Shown: in pieces, positions 1-8,371 of the stretch
How the letters are laid out: the number at the start of each line of letters is the position of its first letter
Numbering within the stretch: the stretch's first letter is position 1
DNA from: Leptotrichia sp. OH3620_COT-345
Lineage (GTDB): Bacteria > Fusobacteriota > Fusobacteriia > Fusobacteriales > Leptotrichiaceae
DNA length: 64,000 bases
Assembly: GCF_003932895.1 (NCBI RefSeq)
Contig: NZ_RQYW01000002.1
Coordinates: 62,001-126,000 of the forward strand
Direction: 5' to 3'
Notes under the pieces: model-generated
Seen by the model: only the letters and a program-made list of their open reading frames with translations
What the model was told of the DNA's origin: nothing
The model's database searches: none
Made by a program: the position numbers and the translations under genes

Positions 1-24
1 AGCCAATATAAGTAGTTTTTTCAT
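1..24 (-). CDS. Start of an exported protein (partial, 8 codons)
   Basis: Only the first eight codons are in the window, reading MKKLLILA on the minus strand. A strong ribosome binding site (AAGGAGGA) lies just upstream, at 26-35 on the complementary strand. The basic-then-hydrophobic start is what a signal peptide looks like, so an exported product is likely. The rest of the gene lies left of the window and its function cannot be told. Confidence 0.6.
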
Positions 25-164
25 GATTCCTCCTTAAATTTTAATTATGTAATGACTCTTATGTCATTATTTTTCATTAAAGTATACCCCGATTTTGAAA
101 AAAAGCCAGAAAAATTTTATTTATATTTATTTAAGACCTTTTCATGAATTTTTCATACAGTATA

Positions 165-190
165 TAAAAAAGGTTACCTCAAATGAGAAC
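165..190 (-). terminator. Weak terminator candidate after pgk
   Basis: On the minus strand a short imperfect hairpin (GTT/CTC arm, ATTT loop, GAG/AAC arm with a two-base bulge) is followed by CTTTTTT. It lies between pgk and the next minus-strand gene. The stem is poor, so this is tentative. Confidence 0.3.
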
Positions 191-304
191 ATTTAATGTC
201 CTATATTCGGTCGTTACTCCTTATTATTATAATTTCTATCTGCAATAATAAGATTTTTATTAAATAAAAACCGTTTTTATATTTTGAGATAACCGTTTAT
301 TCAT

Positions 305-1531
305 TTATTTACAACCACATCCGGAAGATTTTTTTTCAGAAATTGCAACTACTCCCGGAAGTTCTTTTCCTTCAAGATATTCAAGAGAAGCTCCTCCACC
401 TGTAGAAATATGTGAAAATTTTTCAGCATATCCCAATTGAATTGCCGCTGCCGCCGAATCTCCTCCACCGATTATTGTTTTAGCCTCTTTTAATTCAGCT
501 ATTGCTTCACATACACCGATAGTCCCTTTAGCAAAATTGGACATTTCAAATACACCCATAGGTCCGTTCCATACTACTGTTTTAGCACCTCTTAATTTAT
601 CTTCAAATAATTTTATAGATTCAACACCTATATCAAGACCCATCCATCCGTCTTCTATATTATCCACGGAAACTGTTTTAAATTCAGTATCATTTTTAAA
701 TTCTTTAGCTACAACGGTATCTATAGGTAGCACAAGTTCCACACCTTTTTCTTTTGCCTTTTCAATTAATGATTTTGCAAGCTCCACTTTATCTTCTTCA
801 AGTAATGAAGCTCCTGTATTTTTACCTAATGCTTTAAGGAATGTAAACATCATTCCTCCTCCGATAATTACTTTATCGGCTTTATCAAGTAAGTTTTCAA
901 TAACTCCTATTTTATCAGAAACCTTTGCACCTCCTAAAATAGCAACAAAAGGTCTCACCGGATTATCAACAGCTCCTCCGATAAATTCTATCTCTTTTTG
1001 CATCAGAAATCCTGCTGCGGATTCAGCAATATTTGAAGAAATTCCGACATTCGATGCATGTGCTCTATGTGCAGTTCCAAATGCATCATTTACAAAAACA
1101 TCTCCTAATGAAGCCCAGTACTTTCCTAACTCAGCATCATTTTTAGATTCTTTTTTCCCGTCCAAATCTTCATATCTTGTATTTTCAAACATTAAAATTT
1201 CCCCATCTTTTAATTCATTAATTGCAGTTTCCAAAGCTTCCCCTCTTGTTTCCGGAACAAATTTCACTATTTTACCCAATACTTCTTCCAATCTTTTAGC
1301 AACAGGAGCTAAAGTAGTTTTTGCTTTATCTTCCTCAGCTTTAACTCTTCCAAGGTGAGAAAATGCTATTACTTTCCCTCCATTATCCAGAATATAGTTT
1401 AATGTAGGCAAAGCCGCTTTTATTCTGTTATCGTCAGTAATAACACCTTCCTTGATAGGTACGTTGAAATCAACTCTTACTAATACTTTTTTCCCTTTTA
1501 CATCTAAATCTTTTAATGTCTTTTTAGCCAT
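305..1531 (-). CDS. pgk: Phosphoglycerate kinase
   Basis: Cytoplasmic glycolytic enzyme that makes ATP from 1,3-bisphosphoglycerate and ADP. The 408-residue product has the usual family length. It opens with the [10 protein letters not shown] substrate-binding segment and has SHLGR near residue 60, [12 protein letters not shown] in mid-protein, WNGPMGVFE, and the nucleotide-binding GGGDSAAA and [13 protein letters not shown] near the end. The start has a TAGGAGGA ribosome binding site. Its own promoter is at 1577-1605, so it is probably transcribed alone. The last residues (SSGCGCK) form an odd cysteine-rich tail beyond the usual PGK end; whether it matters is unknown. Confidence 0.97.
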   Translation of the reverse strand: MAKKTLKDLDVKGKKVLVRVDFNVPIKEGVITDDNRIKAALPTLNYILDNGGKVIAFSHLGRVKAEEDKAKTTLAPVAKRLEEVLGKIVKFVPETRGEALETAINELKDGEILMFENTRYEDLDGKKESKNDAELGKYWASLGDVFVNDAFGTAHRAHASNVGISSNIAESAAGFLMQKEIEFIGGAVDNPVRPFVAILGGAKVSDKIGVIENLLDKADKVIIGGGMMFTFLKALGKNTGASLLEEDKVELAKSLIEKAKEKGVELVLPIDTVVAKEFKNDTEFKTVSVDNIEDGWMGLDIGVESIKLFEDKLRGAKTVVWNGPMGVFEMSNFAKGTIGVCEAIAELKEAKTIIGGGDSAAAAIQLGYAEKFSHISTGGGASLEYLEGKELPGVVAISEKKSSGCGCK

Positions 1532-1576
1532 TGCTTCCTCCTAAAATTAAATTATTTTTTTCTCTATTTAATTAGC

Positions 1577-1605
1577 ATTATAGCATTGTTTGAGTGTATT
1601 TTCAA
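1577..1605 (-). promoter_or_regulatory. Promoter of pgk
   Basis: On the minus strand, TTGAAA (1605-1600) is followed after exactly 17 bases by TATAAT (1582-1577), with TGC directly before the -10 box (extended -10). The leader to the pgk start is about 40 bases. This is a near-consensus sigma-70 type promoter. Confidence 0.8.
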
Positions 1606-2130
1606 GAGATATTTCAATATATAAAACAAAGTTCCGGTAAAATACTGAATATATATTTTCCGTTTTTACAGTTTCATTTTTATCTGTACTTTTCCAAGGA
1701 AACTTTTATTTCAGTGTAATATAAACATTTTTTATTTTTTGTACACTAATAAAAAATCTTGCCGGATTTATAAAAATTATCTGGTTGAGATAAACATATG
1801 ATTTAATAAATTAAAACAATTTCTTAGTATACTATGATCAATATTTTCAAAACTGTCTTTTTCTAACTATAAACAATATTTAAAAAATACCATATTCAAC
1901 TAATTTTATAAAAAATAAAAACATATAAAATTTATAATTTGACTTATTTTTCCTCTTATGATAAAATTTTTCAAAAAATAATCGAAATCGGAATATGTAA
2001 AATTTAAAAATTATCATCTTTTTCAATTTTTAAAATAATTTGTTATTTAATATTTCACTATTATTTCCAATCTATTTTACTATAATTTCCCCATAGTTTT
2101 ATTTATTATAAATTATATTTTAAATTATAA
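1606..2130. other. Gene-free AT-rich intergenic stretch
   Basis: About 500 bases with no convincing coding frame or RNA gene on either strand. The sequence is almost entirely A and T with short homopolymer runs. Apart from the flanking pgk promoter and the terminator at 2131-2156, no structure could be supported. Confidence 0.5.
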
Positions 2131-2156
2131 TAAAAGAAAAAGACCTTTCAGTCCTT
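2131..2156 (-). terminator. Intrinsic terminator after the phosphoesterase gene
   Basis: On the minus strand AAGGACT, a GAAA tetraloop and GGTCTTT form a seven-pair stem (two G-T pairs), followed by TTTTTCTTTT. It sits about 110 bases beyond the stop of the phosphoesterase gene and ends the xpt-phosphoesterase transcript. Confidence 0.6.
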
Positions 2157-2267
2157 CTCCAATTTTTTTAATATTACTTTCCATAAGTTTTTTCTCATTC
2201 ATCCCTGACGGCAAATTTATTTTTCTATTAGTTGCTTAAAAAATCTCAGTAAGTCTGATTGTATTTT

Positions 2268-3050
2268 CTAATTCTTGACATAAATCTCTTCCTTTGAATT
2301 TAACTCTATACAGCCCAAAATTTTGGTCTTGTATGATCCCGTATCAATACAGCATACATCATTTACATAATATCTTATTTTCCCGTCATTACTAGGAGTA
2401 TGCCCGAAATAAATAGCCTTTCCCGTTTTATTTCCTGTCCAGAAGTCATCTCTGCTCCAAACTAAAAATCTATGTTCCTGTTTTTGAATGTTTTTTGTAG
2501 TATCATAAGCCGCATGAACAAATATATTTTTATCCCCTTCTATTATTAACGGTAAATTTTCCAGCCAATTTACAAACCATTCTACACTTTTTATTTTCCC
2601 CATTTTTTCCCATTCTTCAGAAGTCATACCGGAATTGTTAAAAAAAGAAATATCGGTTTCTTCTCCCCCATTGTGATACCATAATCCATTATCTCCCGAT
2701 TTCAATGCTTTATTCAGCATATCTTCATGATTCCCTAAAATGTGCTTTATGTTATATCCCTCTTCTGACAGATTTTTATATTTTTTATACAACTCATATG
2801 ATTGAGGACCTCTGTCACAGCTGTCCCCAAGTATAATGAGCAAATCATTTTTTGTGGGTCTTATTTTACCCCATAATTTCTGAAATAAAGAATAATGTCC
2901 GTGTATATCTGAAGTTATAAAAATTCTATCGTAATCTTCTTCATGAATTTTTTCTATTTTGATACTGTTTCGGAATAAAGTTCCATTAGATAATTTTGAT
3001 TTTTTAACCATTTTGAATTTTGACAGTAATTTTTTTATTTTATCTGACAT
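2268..3050 (-). CDS. Metallophosphoesterase, serine/threonine phosphatase type
   Basis: Calcineurin-like phosphoesterase of 260 residues. The metal-ligand motifs are in family order: SDIHGHY near residue 48, GDSCDRGP near 75, GNHE near 107, and a late His in VHAAYD and in FGHTPSN. This fits the bacterial PP1-like/PrpA group that removes phosphate from proteins or cleaves Ap4A; the true substrate cannot be told. No signal peptide is seen; the basic first 20 residues are probably cytoplasmic. It follows xpt at 57 bases on the same strand, so the two are likely co-transcribed, ending at the hairpin at 2131-2156. Confidence 0.85.
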   Translation of the reverse strand: MSDKIKKLLSKFKMVKKSKLSNGTLFRNSIKIEKIHEEDYDRIFITSDIHGHYSLFQKLWGKIRPTKNDLLIILGDSCDRGPQSYELYKKYKNLSEEGYNIKHILGNHEDMLNKALKSGDNGLWYHNGGEETDISFFNNSGMTSEEWEKMGKIKSVEWFVNWLENLPLIIEGDKNIFVHAAYDTTKNIQKQEHRFLVWSRDDFWTGNKTGKAIYFGHTPSNDGKIRYYVNDVCCIDTGSYKTKILGCIELNSKEEIYVKN

Positions 3051-3107
3051 TTATTTATCTCCTTTCCGAGAATATCGTACTTCTTATATTTTCTGACATT
3101 CCTCAAA

Positions 3108-3677
3108 TTATCTGAAAATTATTTCATCTTTATCATTAAATTCTACTTTTACCAAAGAATGCAGATTTATGTTTCTTTCTCTTAACTTTTTTCCACCATC
3201 TTGAAATGATTTTTCTATTACAATTCCTATTCCTACAACTTCAGCTCCGGCCTGTTCCGCTAAATCAAGCAATCCAAGTGCTGCAGAACCGTTAGCTAAA
3301 AAATCATCTATAATTAATATTTTATCCTTTTTATCCAAATATTCAGCGGATACTTTTATATTATAAGTTTTATCCTTTGTATATGAATATACTTTACTTA
3401 CATAAATTACTTCACTTAAATTTCTACTTTCCGTTTTTTTTGCAAAAACAACGGGAACCTTAAAATATTGAGCACTTATTGCTGCCACAGCTATTCCTGA
3501 GGCTTCTATAGTAAGTATTTTTGTTACATCCATATTTGAAAACAGCTTTTGAAATTCCTTACCTATCTCATTCAGACATTCTATATCCAACTGGTGATTC
3601 AGAAAAGAATCAACTTTCAGTATACCTCCCTTTTTTATTTCCCCGTCTTTAAGTATTTTTCTTTTTAAATATTCCAC
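3108..3677 (-). CDS. xpt: Xanthine phosphoribosyltransferase
   Basis: Purine salvage enzyme joining xanthine (or a related base) to PRPP to give XMP. The 189-residue product closely follows the Firmicutes Xpt pattern: an N-terminal LKVDSFLNHQ, TIEASGIAVA for the base, and the PRPP loop LIIDDFLANGSAALG. The ending VEKSFQDGG also fits. A ribosome binding site (GAGAGGGTGA) precedes the start. In Bacillus this gene is controlled by a guanine riboswitch; the 190-base leader here lacks the conserved purine aptamer bases. It does have a terminator hairpin at 3706-3734, which may only close the tRNA transcript upstream. Confidence 0.93.
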   Translation of the reverse strand: MEYLKRKILKDGEIKKGGILKVDSFLNHQLDIECLNEIGKEFQKLFSNMDVTKILTIEASGIAVAAISAQYFKVPVVFAKKTESRNLSEVIYVSKVYSYTKDKTYNIKVSAEYLDKKDKILIIDDFLANGSAALGLLDLAEQAGAEVVGIGIVIEKSFQDGGKKLRERNINLHSLVKVEFNDKDEIIFR

Positions 3678-3705
3678 TTTATATTCACCCTCTCTTTTAA
3701 AATCT

Positions 3706-3734
3706 ATAAAAAAAGAGCATTTTTAGAAACACTC
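3706..3734 (-). terminator. Terminator between tRNA array and xpt
   Basis: On the minus strand GAGTGTT pairs with AATGCTC (seven pairs, two of them wobbles) around a TCTAAA loop and is followed by seven T. It most likely ends the tRNA array transcript; an attenuator role for xpt is the alternative. Confidence 0.6.
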
Positions 3735-3871
3735 TCTCATAAAATTAGGTTATTCATTGCTATGAAATATCGTAAAATTAAATTACGACTGTTAGGTCAT
3801 TTAGGTACTTTAATAATATTTATAAATTATTTTGAAGTTTAAACTATAGTTACTAAATAAATCTTTAAATA

Positions 3872-3956
3872 TGGTGCGAAGGGAGGGACTCGAACCCTCA
3901 TGTCAGAGACGCTAGATCCTAAGTCTAGTGCGTATGCCAATTTCGCCACCCTCGCA
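3872..3956 (-). tRNA. tRNA-Leu (anticodon TAG)
   Basis: An 85-base class II tRNA on the minus strand with encoded CCA. The acceptor TGCGAGG pairs with CCTTCGCA. The anticodon stem CTAGA/TCTAG holds the loop CTTAGGA, giving anticodon UAG. The long variable arm and TTCGAGTCC T-loop are present. It is the last tRNA of the array. Confidence 0.95.
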
Positions 3957-3977
3957 TCATTTTTTATTTAATTATAA

Positions 3978-4054
3978 TGGTGAGCCATACTGGAATCGAA
4001 CCAGTGACACCATGATTAAAAGTCATGTGCTCTACCGACTGAGCTAATGGCTCA
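3978..4054 (-). tRNA. tRNA-Lys (anticodon TTT)
   Basis: 77 bases on the minus strand with encoded CCA. The seven-pair acceptor is TGAGCCA/TGGCTCA, and the anticodon stem CATGA/TCATG holds CTTTTAA, giving anticodon UUU. Confidence 0.95.
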
Positions 4055-4056
4055 TA

Positions 4057-4133
4057 TGGGGTGACCGACGGGACTTGAACCCGCGACAACCAGTGCCACA
4101 AACTGGCGCTCTACCAACTGAACTACGGTCACC
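4057..4133 (-). tRNA. tRNA-His (anticodon GTG)
   Basis: 77 bases on the minus strand with encoded CCA. The anticodon stem CCAGT/ACTGG holds TTGTGGC, giving anticodon GUG. The extra G at position -1 opposite C73, the identity mark of histidine tRNA, is encoded: the acceptor is GTGACCG/CGGTCAC with an added G-C pair outside. Confidence 0.96.
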
Positions 4134-4163
4134 ATAATATTTCACCGTTCTTTTAAAAAAAAA

Positions 4164-4239
4164 TGGAGCGGGAGACGAGGGTCGAACTCGCGACATTCAG
4201 CTTGGAAGGCTGACGCTCTACCAACTGAGCTACTCCCGC
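4164..4239 (-). tRNA. tRNA-Gly (anticodon TCC)
   Basis: 76 bases on the minus strand with encoded CCA. The acceptor is GCGGGAG/CTCCCGC, and the anticodon stem TCAGC/GCTGA holds CTTCCAA, giving anticodon UCC. Confidence 0.95.
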
Positions 4240-4263
4240 ATTAAAAATGTATTATAAAATAAA

Positions 4264-4340
4264 TGGTCGGTGCAGCAGGATTCGAACCTGCGGCCCCCTG
4301 CTCCCAAGGCAGGTGCGCTACCGGGCTGCGCTATGCACCG
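4264..4340 (-). tRNA. tRNA-Pro (anticodon TGG)
   Basis: 77 bases on the minus strand with encoded CCA. The acceptor is CGGTGCA/TGCACCG, and the anticodon stem CCTGC/GCAGG holds CTTGGGA, giving anticodon UGG. It is the first tRNA of the array, directly behind the promoter at 4372-4403. Confidence 0.95.
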
Positions 4341-4371
4341 TTATACAAAATGATATTTCTATCAGACAAAA

Positions 4372-4403
4372 ATTATATTATCATTTTTTATTTTTTTTGT
4401 CAA
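4372..4403 (-). promoter_or_regulatory. Promoter of the tRNA array
   Basis: On the minus strand a perfect TTGACA (4403-4398) precedes an AT-rich -10 region. With a 17-base spacer the hexamer is TAATAT; a perfect TATAAT lies three bases further (4377-4372). It stands about 30 bases before tRNA-Pro and should drive all five tRNAs. Confidence 0.65.
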
Positions 4404-4455
4404 TAACTTTTTTATTATTTCTTTTCTTTTTTATAACTCTTACTTTCAGACATTT

Positions 4456-4492
4456 AAAAAGAGCGAATATTAAAGCCTCATAAAATTTGCTC
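4456..4492 (-). terminator. Terminator candidate after the small exported protein gene
   Basis: On the minus strand an imperfect stem (GAGCAAAT against ATTCGCTC, with mismatches further in) is followed by TTTTT. It lies about 40 bases past the stop of the gene at 4534-5136. Confidence 0.45.
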
Positions 4493-4533
4493 AAATATCC
4501 GCCCGTCATATGACTATTCTTACAAATCTCTGT

Positions 4534-5136
4534 CTAAAGACCGGCTATTGAATGGAAAGTATCCATTATTCCCAAAGACAGTATATTGAGAAAATCCCTA
4601 TCCAAATTCAGGTTATCCCAGTTACCTATTTTTTTCACTTTTAATTTTAAATTCTTTTTAGTGTAATATTTTACATTTCCGGATTTTAATTCTTTTATCA
4701 TATATTTTTCAAATTCTTGAGCTATATATTTTTTAGAATCTTTTTTTGACATCTGCTTAATTTTTTCAACAGTTTCAGCTTTTTTTTCAAAATCATTCTG
4801 AAACTTTTCCGCTTCCTGTCTTAAATCGGGTCCTTTATAGTCAATATCAATTTCCGCTTCATTCCCACGTACTTGAATGCTGTTTATTTTATATTCGGAC
4901 TTTTTATGTCCTTCTAACATTATACTTCCCATTTTTCCCATAATAAAATAACTGACGGAATTTCTGTCTAACCTGTTTGATATCAGAAGTTTTTCCCTTT
5001 CATCCCTTCCCCCTGTTTTATGATATTCCATTATTTTTTCCATTTCCTTCTTTATTTTTTCTTCAGCTTCCTTATCGGTTGCTGAAAATCCTAATACCGT
5101 CAAAATTAAAAAAAACAGTAAACTCCACTTTTTCAT
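4534..5136 (-). CDS. Small exported protein of unknown function
   Basis: I do not recognise a named family. The 200-residue product has a clear Sec signal peptide (MKKWSLLFFLILTVLGFSA, cleavage likely after FSA). The mature part is strongly charged, with many Lys and Glu. The region around residues 75-95, with alternating hydrophobic residues (YKINSIQVRGNEAEIDIDYKG), looks like the beta-sheet core of small secreted NTF2-like or DUF5105-like proteins; that resemblance is only suggestive. A long helical stretch follows at about 100-150. It has its own leader (ribosome binding site AAGGAGA) and is flanked by a terminator candidate, so it is probably monocistronic. It probably acts in the periplasm. 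Confidence 0.75.
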   Translation of the reverse strand: MKKWSLLFFLILTVLGFSATDKEAEEKIKKEMEKIMEYHKTGGRDEREKLLISNRLDRNSVSYFIMGKMGSIMLEGHKKSEYKINSIQVRGNEAEIDIDYKGPDLRQEAEKFQNDFEKKAETVEKIKQMSKKDSKKYIAQEFEKYMIKELKSGNVKYYTKKNLKLKVKKIGNWDNLNLDRDFLNILSLGIMDTFHSIAGL

Positions 5137-5182
5137 TTCTTCTCCTTATTCATTCAGATAAACTATTTTTATTCTGTTTCAT

Positions 5183-5188
5183 ATTATA
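5183..5188 (-). promoter_or_regulatory. Possible -10 box for the small exported protein
   Basis: A perfect TATAAT on the minus strand lies 47 bases before the start. No good -35 box is seen at 16-18 bases, so the call is weak. Confidence 0.35.
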
Positions 5189-5404
5189 CATTATTTTTCT
5201 TATAAAATTCTTATTAACTTTCCCACAACAAAATATAAAAATTTTCTTTTTTCTATTTCTTCCGTTAATAAATTATAAAAAATATATTACTAAAATGAAT
5301 AAATTATTTTTATATTATAAAAACAATCTGTATTTTAAATTTCCTTTTGATTTTTAAGGCTTTTAGAGTAATAAAAAAAACACTTTTTTTCTTTTAAAAT
5401 CTTG

Positions 5405-5433
5405 TTGAAAAAAAACATTAATTTTGCTATACT
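5405..5433 (+). promoter_or_regulatory. Promoter of the pel-like operon
   Basis: TTGAAA (5405-5410), a 17-base spacer and TATACT (5428-5433), with TGC directly before the -10 box. Transcription should begin near 5440, giving a leader of about 190 bases before pelD. A near-palindrome GTTAAATTCAAC at about 5440-5451 overlaps the expected start and could be an operator. Confidence 0.75.
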
Positions 5434-5456
5434 TAGTGAGTTAAATTCAACTATAC

Positions 5457-5565
5457 AATTATAAAGAAATCTTTCTTTTTTATAATTATACTTTAAAGTT
5501 TTATTTTTAAATTACTAATTAAAATAAAAGAAATAGTTATTCATATTTATTTATAATATGAATAA
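5457..5565 (+). promoter_or_regulatory. Two AT-rich hairpins in the pel leader
   Basis: The first inverted repeat pairs AATTATAAA (5457-5465) with TTTATAATT (5479-5487). The second is a perfect 11-pair arm, TTATTCATATT (5537-5547) with AATATGAATAA (5555-5565), around a seven-base loop. Both lie in the untranslated leader between the promoter and pelD. They resemble no known riboswitch; neither GEMM cyclic-di-GMP aptamer consensus is present. Confidence 0.5.
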
Positions 5566-5627
5566 TATGGATTCTTTTGTTTGTTAAAACTTCAATTTAA
5601 AACTCAACAAAGAAATGGAGGACATTT

Positions 5628-6554
5628 ATGAAAAATTTATTCAGATGTTTACTTGAAAGTTCTGTGTATACTTTAGTAGTTATCGTTATTTTTTATTTTC
5701 TCCCTTTTTCAAAAGAACATTTTTTAATTTTGAATTTACATCCTCTGGCAATAGTTGTAGCTTTTATGGCTCTACGTTACGGGATTTATCTCGGATTTGT
5801 AAGTGCGTTGGTTACTACATTGGGATATATTTATGTATACTCAGCTTTAGGAAATGACATGGTTCTTTTTCTTCTAAAATTTCAGTATTATAAGTTTTTC
5901 CTTATGTTTTTATTTATTGCCATGTTTCTTGGAAGGTTTCAGACAAATTACAAAACTAGAGAAGAAGATCTTAAAAGAGAAATGTACAACCTTAAATCTT
6001 TATTGGAATCTGCGGAAAAAACAAATTCAGAATTGTTAAATATAAATCTTTCATTGAAAAACCAGATTATACAAAGTAAAGGAAGCATTCTTTCCTTTCA
6101 GAATGTAAAGAAAAACCTTTTCGAAAAAACGAATATAGAGGCAGTTTACGAAGATTCCATGAATATTCTGAAACAGTTTCTGGACTGTGAAAAAGCGGGT
6201 ATTTTTACTCTTGAAAATAATATTCTGGAAAATAAAGTACAGCTTTCAGATTCTTTCATTGAAAATGAAATGCCGATAACTTCAGAAAATGCCCACAGAT
6301 TTATGGAAACTTTTAAAAAAGGAGTACCGTTAGAATTTCCCATTGATTTAAACGGAAAAAATCCCGTTTTTATCGCTCCTTTATTTACAGGAAAGGAAAT
6401 TAACGGATTTCTGGAAGTAGAAAGTCTTACTTACAGTACATCTAAAAGCTATAACTTTGAAGTATTTAAAATTATAGCTTCGGAGATTAACAATGCATTG
6501 AAAATTATTCAAGAAAGAAATAAAAGTAAGGAAAAAAAAGATTATGAAATTTAA
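5628..6554 (+). CDS. pelD: PelD-like membrane regulator, GAF domain only
   Basis: Inner-membrane protein expected to scaffold and regulate the Pel polysaccharide synthase. About residues 1-100 hold three to four membrane segments. Residues 105-150 form a charged coiled coil (LKREMYNLKSLLESAEKTNS), and 150-300 form a GAF-like domain ending in a long helix. At 308 residues it is much shorter than the Pseudomonas PelD (about 455), because the C-terminal degenerate GGDEF domain that binds cyclic-di-GMP through its RxxD site is missing. The identity rests on the domain order and on the pelA, pelE, pelF and pelG genes behind it. The ribosome binding site GGAGGA fixes the start. The stop overlaps the next start by 11 bases, implying coupled translation. 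Confidence 0.8.
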   Translation: MKNLFRCLLESSVYTLVVIVIFYFLPFSKEHFLILNLHPLAIVVAFMALRYGIYLGFVSALVTTLGYIYVYSALGNDMVLFLLKFQYYKFFLMFLFIAMFLGRFQTNYKTREEDLKREMYNLKSLLESAEKTNSELLNINLSLKNQIIQSKGSILSFQNVKKNLFEKTNIEAVYEDSMNILKQFLDCEKAGIFTLENNILENKVQLSDSFIENEMPITSENAHRFMETFKKGVPLEFPIDLNGKNPVFIAPLFTGKEINGFLEVESLTYSTSKSYNFEVFKIIASEINNALKIIQERNKSKEKKDYEI

Positions 6555-8370
6555 GTATTTTTTCATTATAATTCTCATTATAGAATTATTTTTACAAGTA
6601 AATCGTATAGTAAACAAGGGAAGCTATTTTTCAATATCACAGGAAGTATCTTTTGAAAAAAAAGCTCCTAAAAATTCCAAATATCCATTTAAACGTACTC
6701 AGAAAATGCTTGTATATTATAATAAAAAATCTGAACAGTCAATGAATATACTTTATAATCTTGAGCATATGTTCAAGTACAATAAAATAAATTACACTGT
6801 GGCAGATATCGGAGAAATAATACCTACATCGGATTACGATACTTTTATTTTTGCAACGGAAACTTTTATAGGGTTTCAAAAAAGTATGTTTGAAACTATA
6901 CGGAAAGAAACTTTTGAAGGAAAAAAACTTATATTTTTAAATAATACCCCGTATAATCCCTTTAATGAAATTGCAGGAATTAAAAAAGTAGATTCCTTAG
7001 TTGAAAATTCTTCAGAAATTTTCTTTTCTGAAAAACTTTTTCCGGGTCTTGATAAATACAGTCCTACAAAAGAAATAGTAGTACATCCTACCATGAAGGT
7101 ACAAATTGACAGTGATGTTAGAATCCTTGCCAGAAGTAAGGAAAATATTCCCTTACTTTGGGAAAAAACTTATGGAAAAGGTCTTATTTTATATACAAAT
7201 GCATCATTTTTTGCCGACAGAATAACACGAGGACTTATGAATCAATGGATTGGATATGGAAATGACTGGTATATCACACCCATTTTAAATGCAAAACTGA
7301 TGCATATAGATGATTTTCCTGCCCCTGTACCCCGTACATTAAACTCAAATATCCACAATCACTATCATATAAGTACAAGGGATTTTTATAAGCAGATATG
7401 GTGGAAAGATATGCTCGAAATTGCCAAACGGAGAAATATTATTTTCAGCGGATTTATAATCATTGATTATAATCATACAGTCCGTAAGGAAAATATGAAA
7501 AGAATCTCCGATCTTACATTGAAGGATTTGAGTCTTGAAGGAAGAGAACTGTTTCTACATCACGGCGAATTGGGAGTCCACGGCTATAACCATAATCCTT
7601 TAGTTTATAACAGAAAGGAAGTAAATTTTAAAGCGCTTAATTATGTTCCATGGGAAAATCAGGAAGATATGGCGGCAAGTATAAATCAGATAAAAAGCTA
7701 TGTAAAGGAACTTTTCGGAAGCAAAGTAAAACTATATACATATGTTCCTCCAAGTAACATCATAAGAAACGAAGGACTGGAAGCTATTGTAAAAAACTTT
7801 CCTGATATGAATACCGTTTCTGCAATATTTTATGGTAATTCAGATGAGGGAGCGTATGTACAGGAAGTTGAACGTAATAGAGATTTTCCGTCTTTATACA
7901 ATCTTCCCAGATTTTCTTCAGGATTCTATTACGATAATAATGAAATGTGGAGTTTGTACAATGCCATTGCCACTTATGGCTACTGGTCACATTTTGTTCA
8001 TCCTGATGATCTTATATCCAAAGACAGAAGTAGAAACAAATCATGGGCGGAATTAAAAGGAGAATTTGAAAAAATTCTTATAGATGTTGAGGCAAATATA
8101 CCTTTTCTTACATCTATGAGAGCCGTAGATATGACAAAAAAATATGCAAACATTGAAGATATTAAAATTTTCTCTGAAAAACTGGGAAATGAAATTCATG
8201 TAGGAGTAGAAAATTTTAGAGATCCTTTTGATACATTAATAAGAGTAAGAAACAAAAAAATTAATAAAATTTCTTCAGGTACATTCAGAGAAGTTTACAA
8301 CACTGGAAATACAAGGATTTATCTTGTTTCAATAAATAATGAAGATACCACAATTTATTTAGGTGATTAA
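6544..8370 (+). CDS. pelA: PelA-type polysaccharide deacetylase (deacetylase part only)
   Basis: Probably removes acetyl groups from the N-acetylgalactosamine-rich Pel polymer outside the inner membrane. A single N-terminal membrane anchor (residues 5-20) is followed by an alpha/beta domain (about 50-245). The metal-dependent deacetylase domain follows, with HIDDFPAP at residue 254 (two Asp) and HGYNH at 346-350 as the H-x3-H metal site. TYVPPSN near 400 and WSHFVHPDD near 480 complete the active site. In Pseudomonas PelA a hydrolase domain precedes this one; here it is absent, and a separate hydrolase-like gene lies at 14191. This matches the deacetylase-only PelA known from Gram-positive pel clusters. 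It overlaps pelD by 11 bases. Confidence 0.85.
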   Translation: MKFKYFFIIILIIELFLQVNRIVNKGSYFSISQEVSFEKKAPKNSKYPFKRTQKMLVYYNKKSEQSMNILYNLEHMFKYNKINYTVADIGEIIPTSDYDTFIFATETFIGFQKSMFETIRKETFEGKKLIFLNNTPYNPFNEIAGIKKVDSLVENSSEIFFSEKLFPGLDKYSPTKEIVVHPTMKVQIDSDVRILARSKENIPLLWEKTYGKGLILYTNASFFADRITRGLMNQWIGYGNDWYITPILNAKLMHIDDFPAPVPRTLNSNIHNHYHISTRDFYKQIWWKDMLEIAKRRNIIFSGFIIIDYNHTVRKENMKRISDLTLKDLSLEGRELFLHHGELGVHGYNHNPLVYNRKEVNFKALNYVPWENQEDMAASINQIKSYVKELFGSKVKLYTYVPPSNIIRNEGLEAIVKNFPDMNTVSAIFYGNSDEGAYVQEVERNRDFPSLYNLPRFSSGFYYDNNEMWSLYNAIATYGYWSHFVHPDDLISKDRSRNKSWAELKGEFEKILIDVEANIPFLTSMRAVDMTKKYANIEDIKIFSEKLGNEIHVGVENFRDPFDTLIRVRNKKINKISSGTFREVYNTGNTRIYLVSINNEDTTIYLGD

Positions 8371-8371
8371 A

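Noticed and set aside
537-1358. Long plus-strand open frame (273 codons) opposite pgk
   Set aside because: It is the antisense shadow of a certain gene; the protein is Ser/Thr/Pro-rich without motifs, and no ribosome binding site precedes it.
2131-2205. 25-codon frame on the minus strand after the phosphoesterase gene
   Set aside because: Its end overlaps the terminator stem and T-run, and the site before its ATG is too close; likely chance.
3678-3870. Purine riboswitch before xpt
   Set aside because: The conserved guanine-aptamer junction bases are not found; only a terminator hairpin is present.
5434-5627. Cyclic-di-GMP riboswitch in the pel leader
   Set aside because: Neither GEMM-I nor GEMM-II core sequences are seen; the inverted repeats are simple AT-rich arms.
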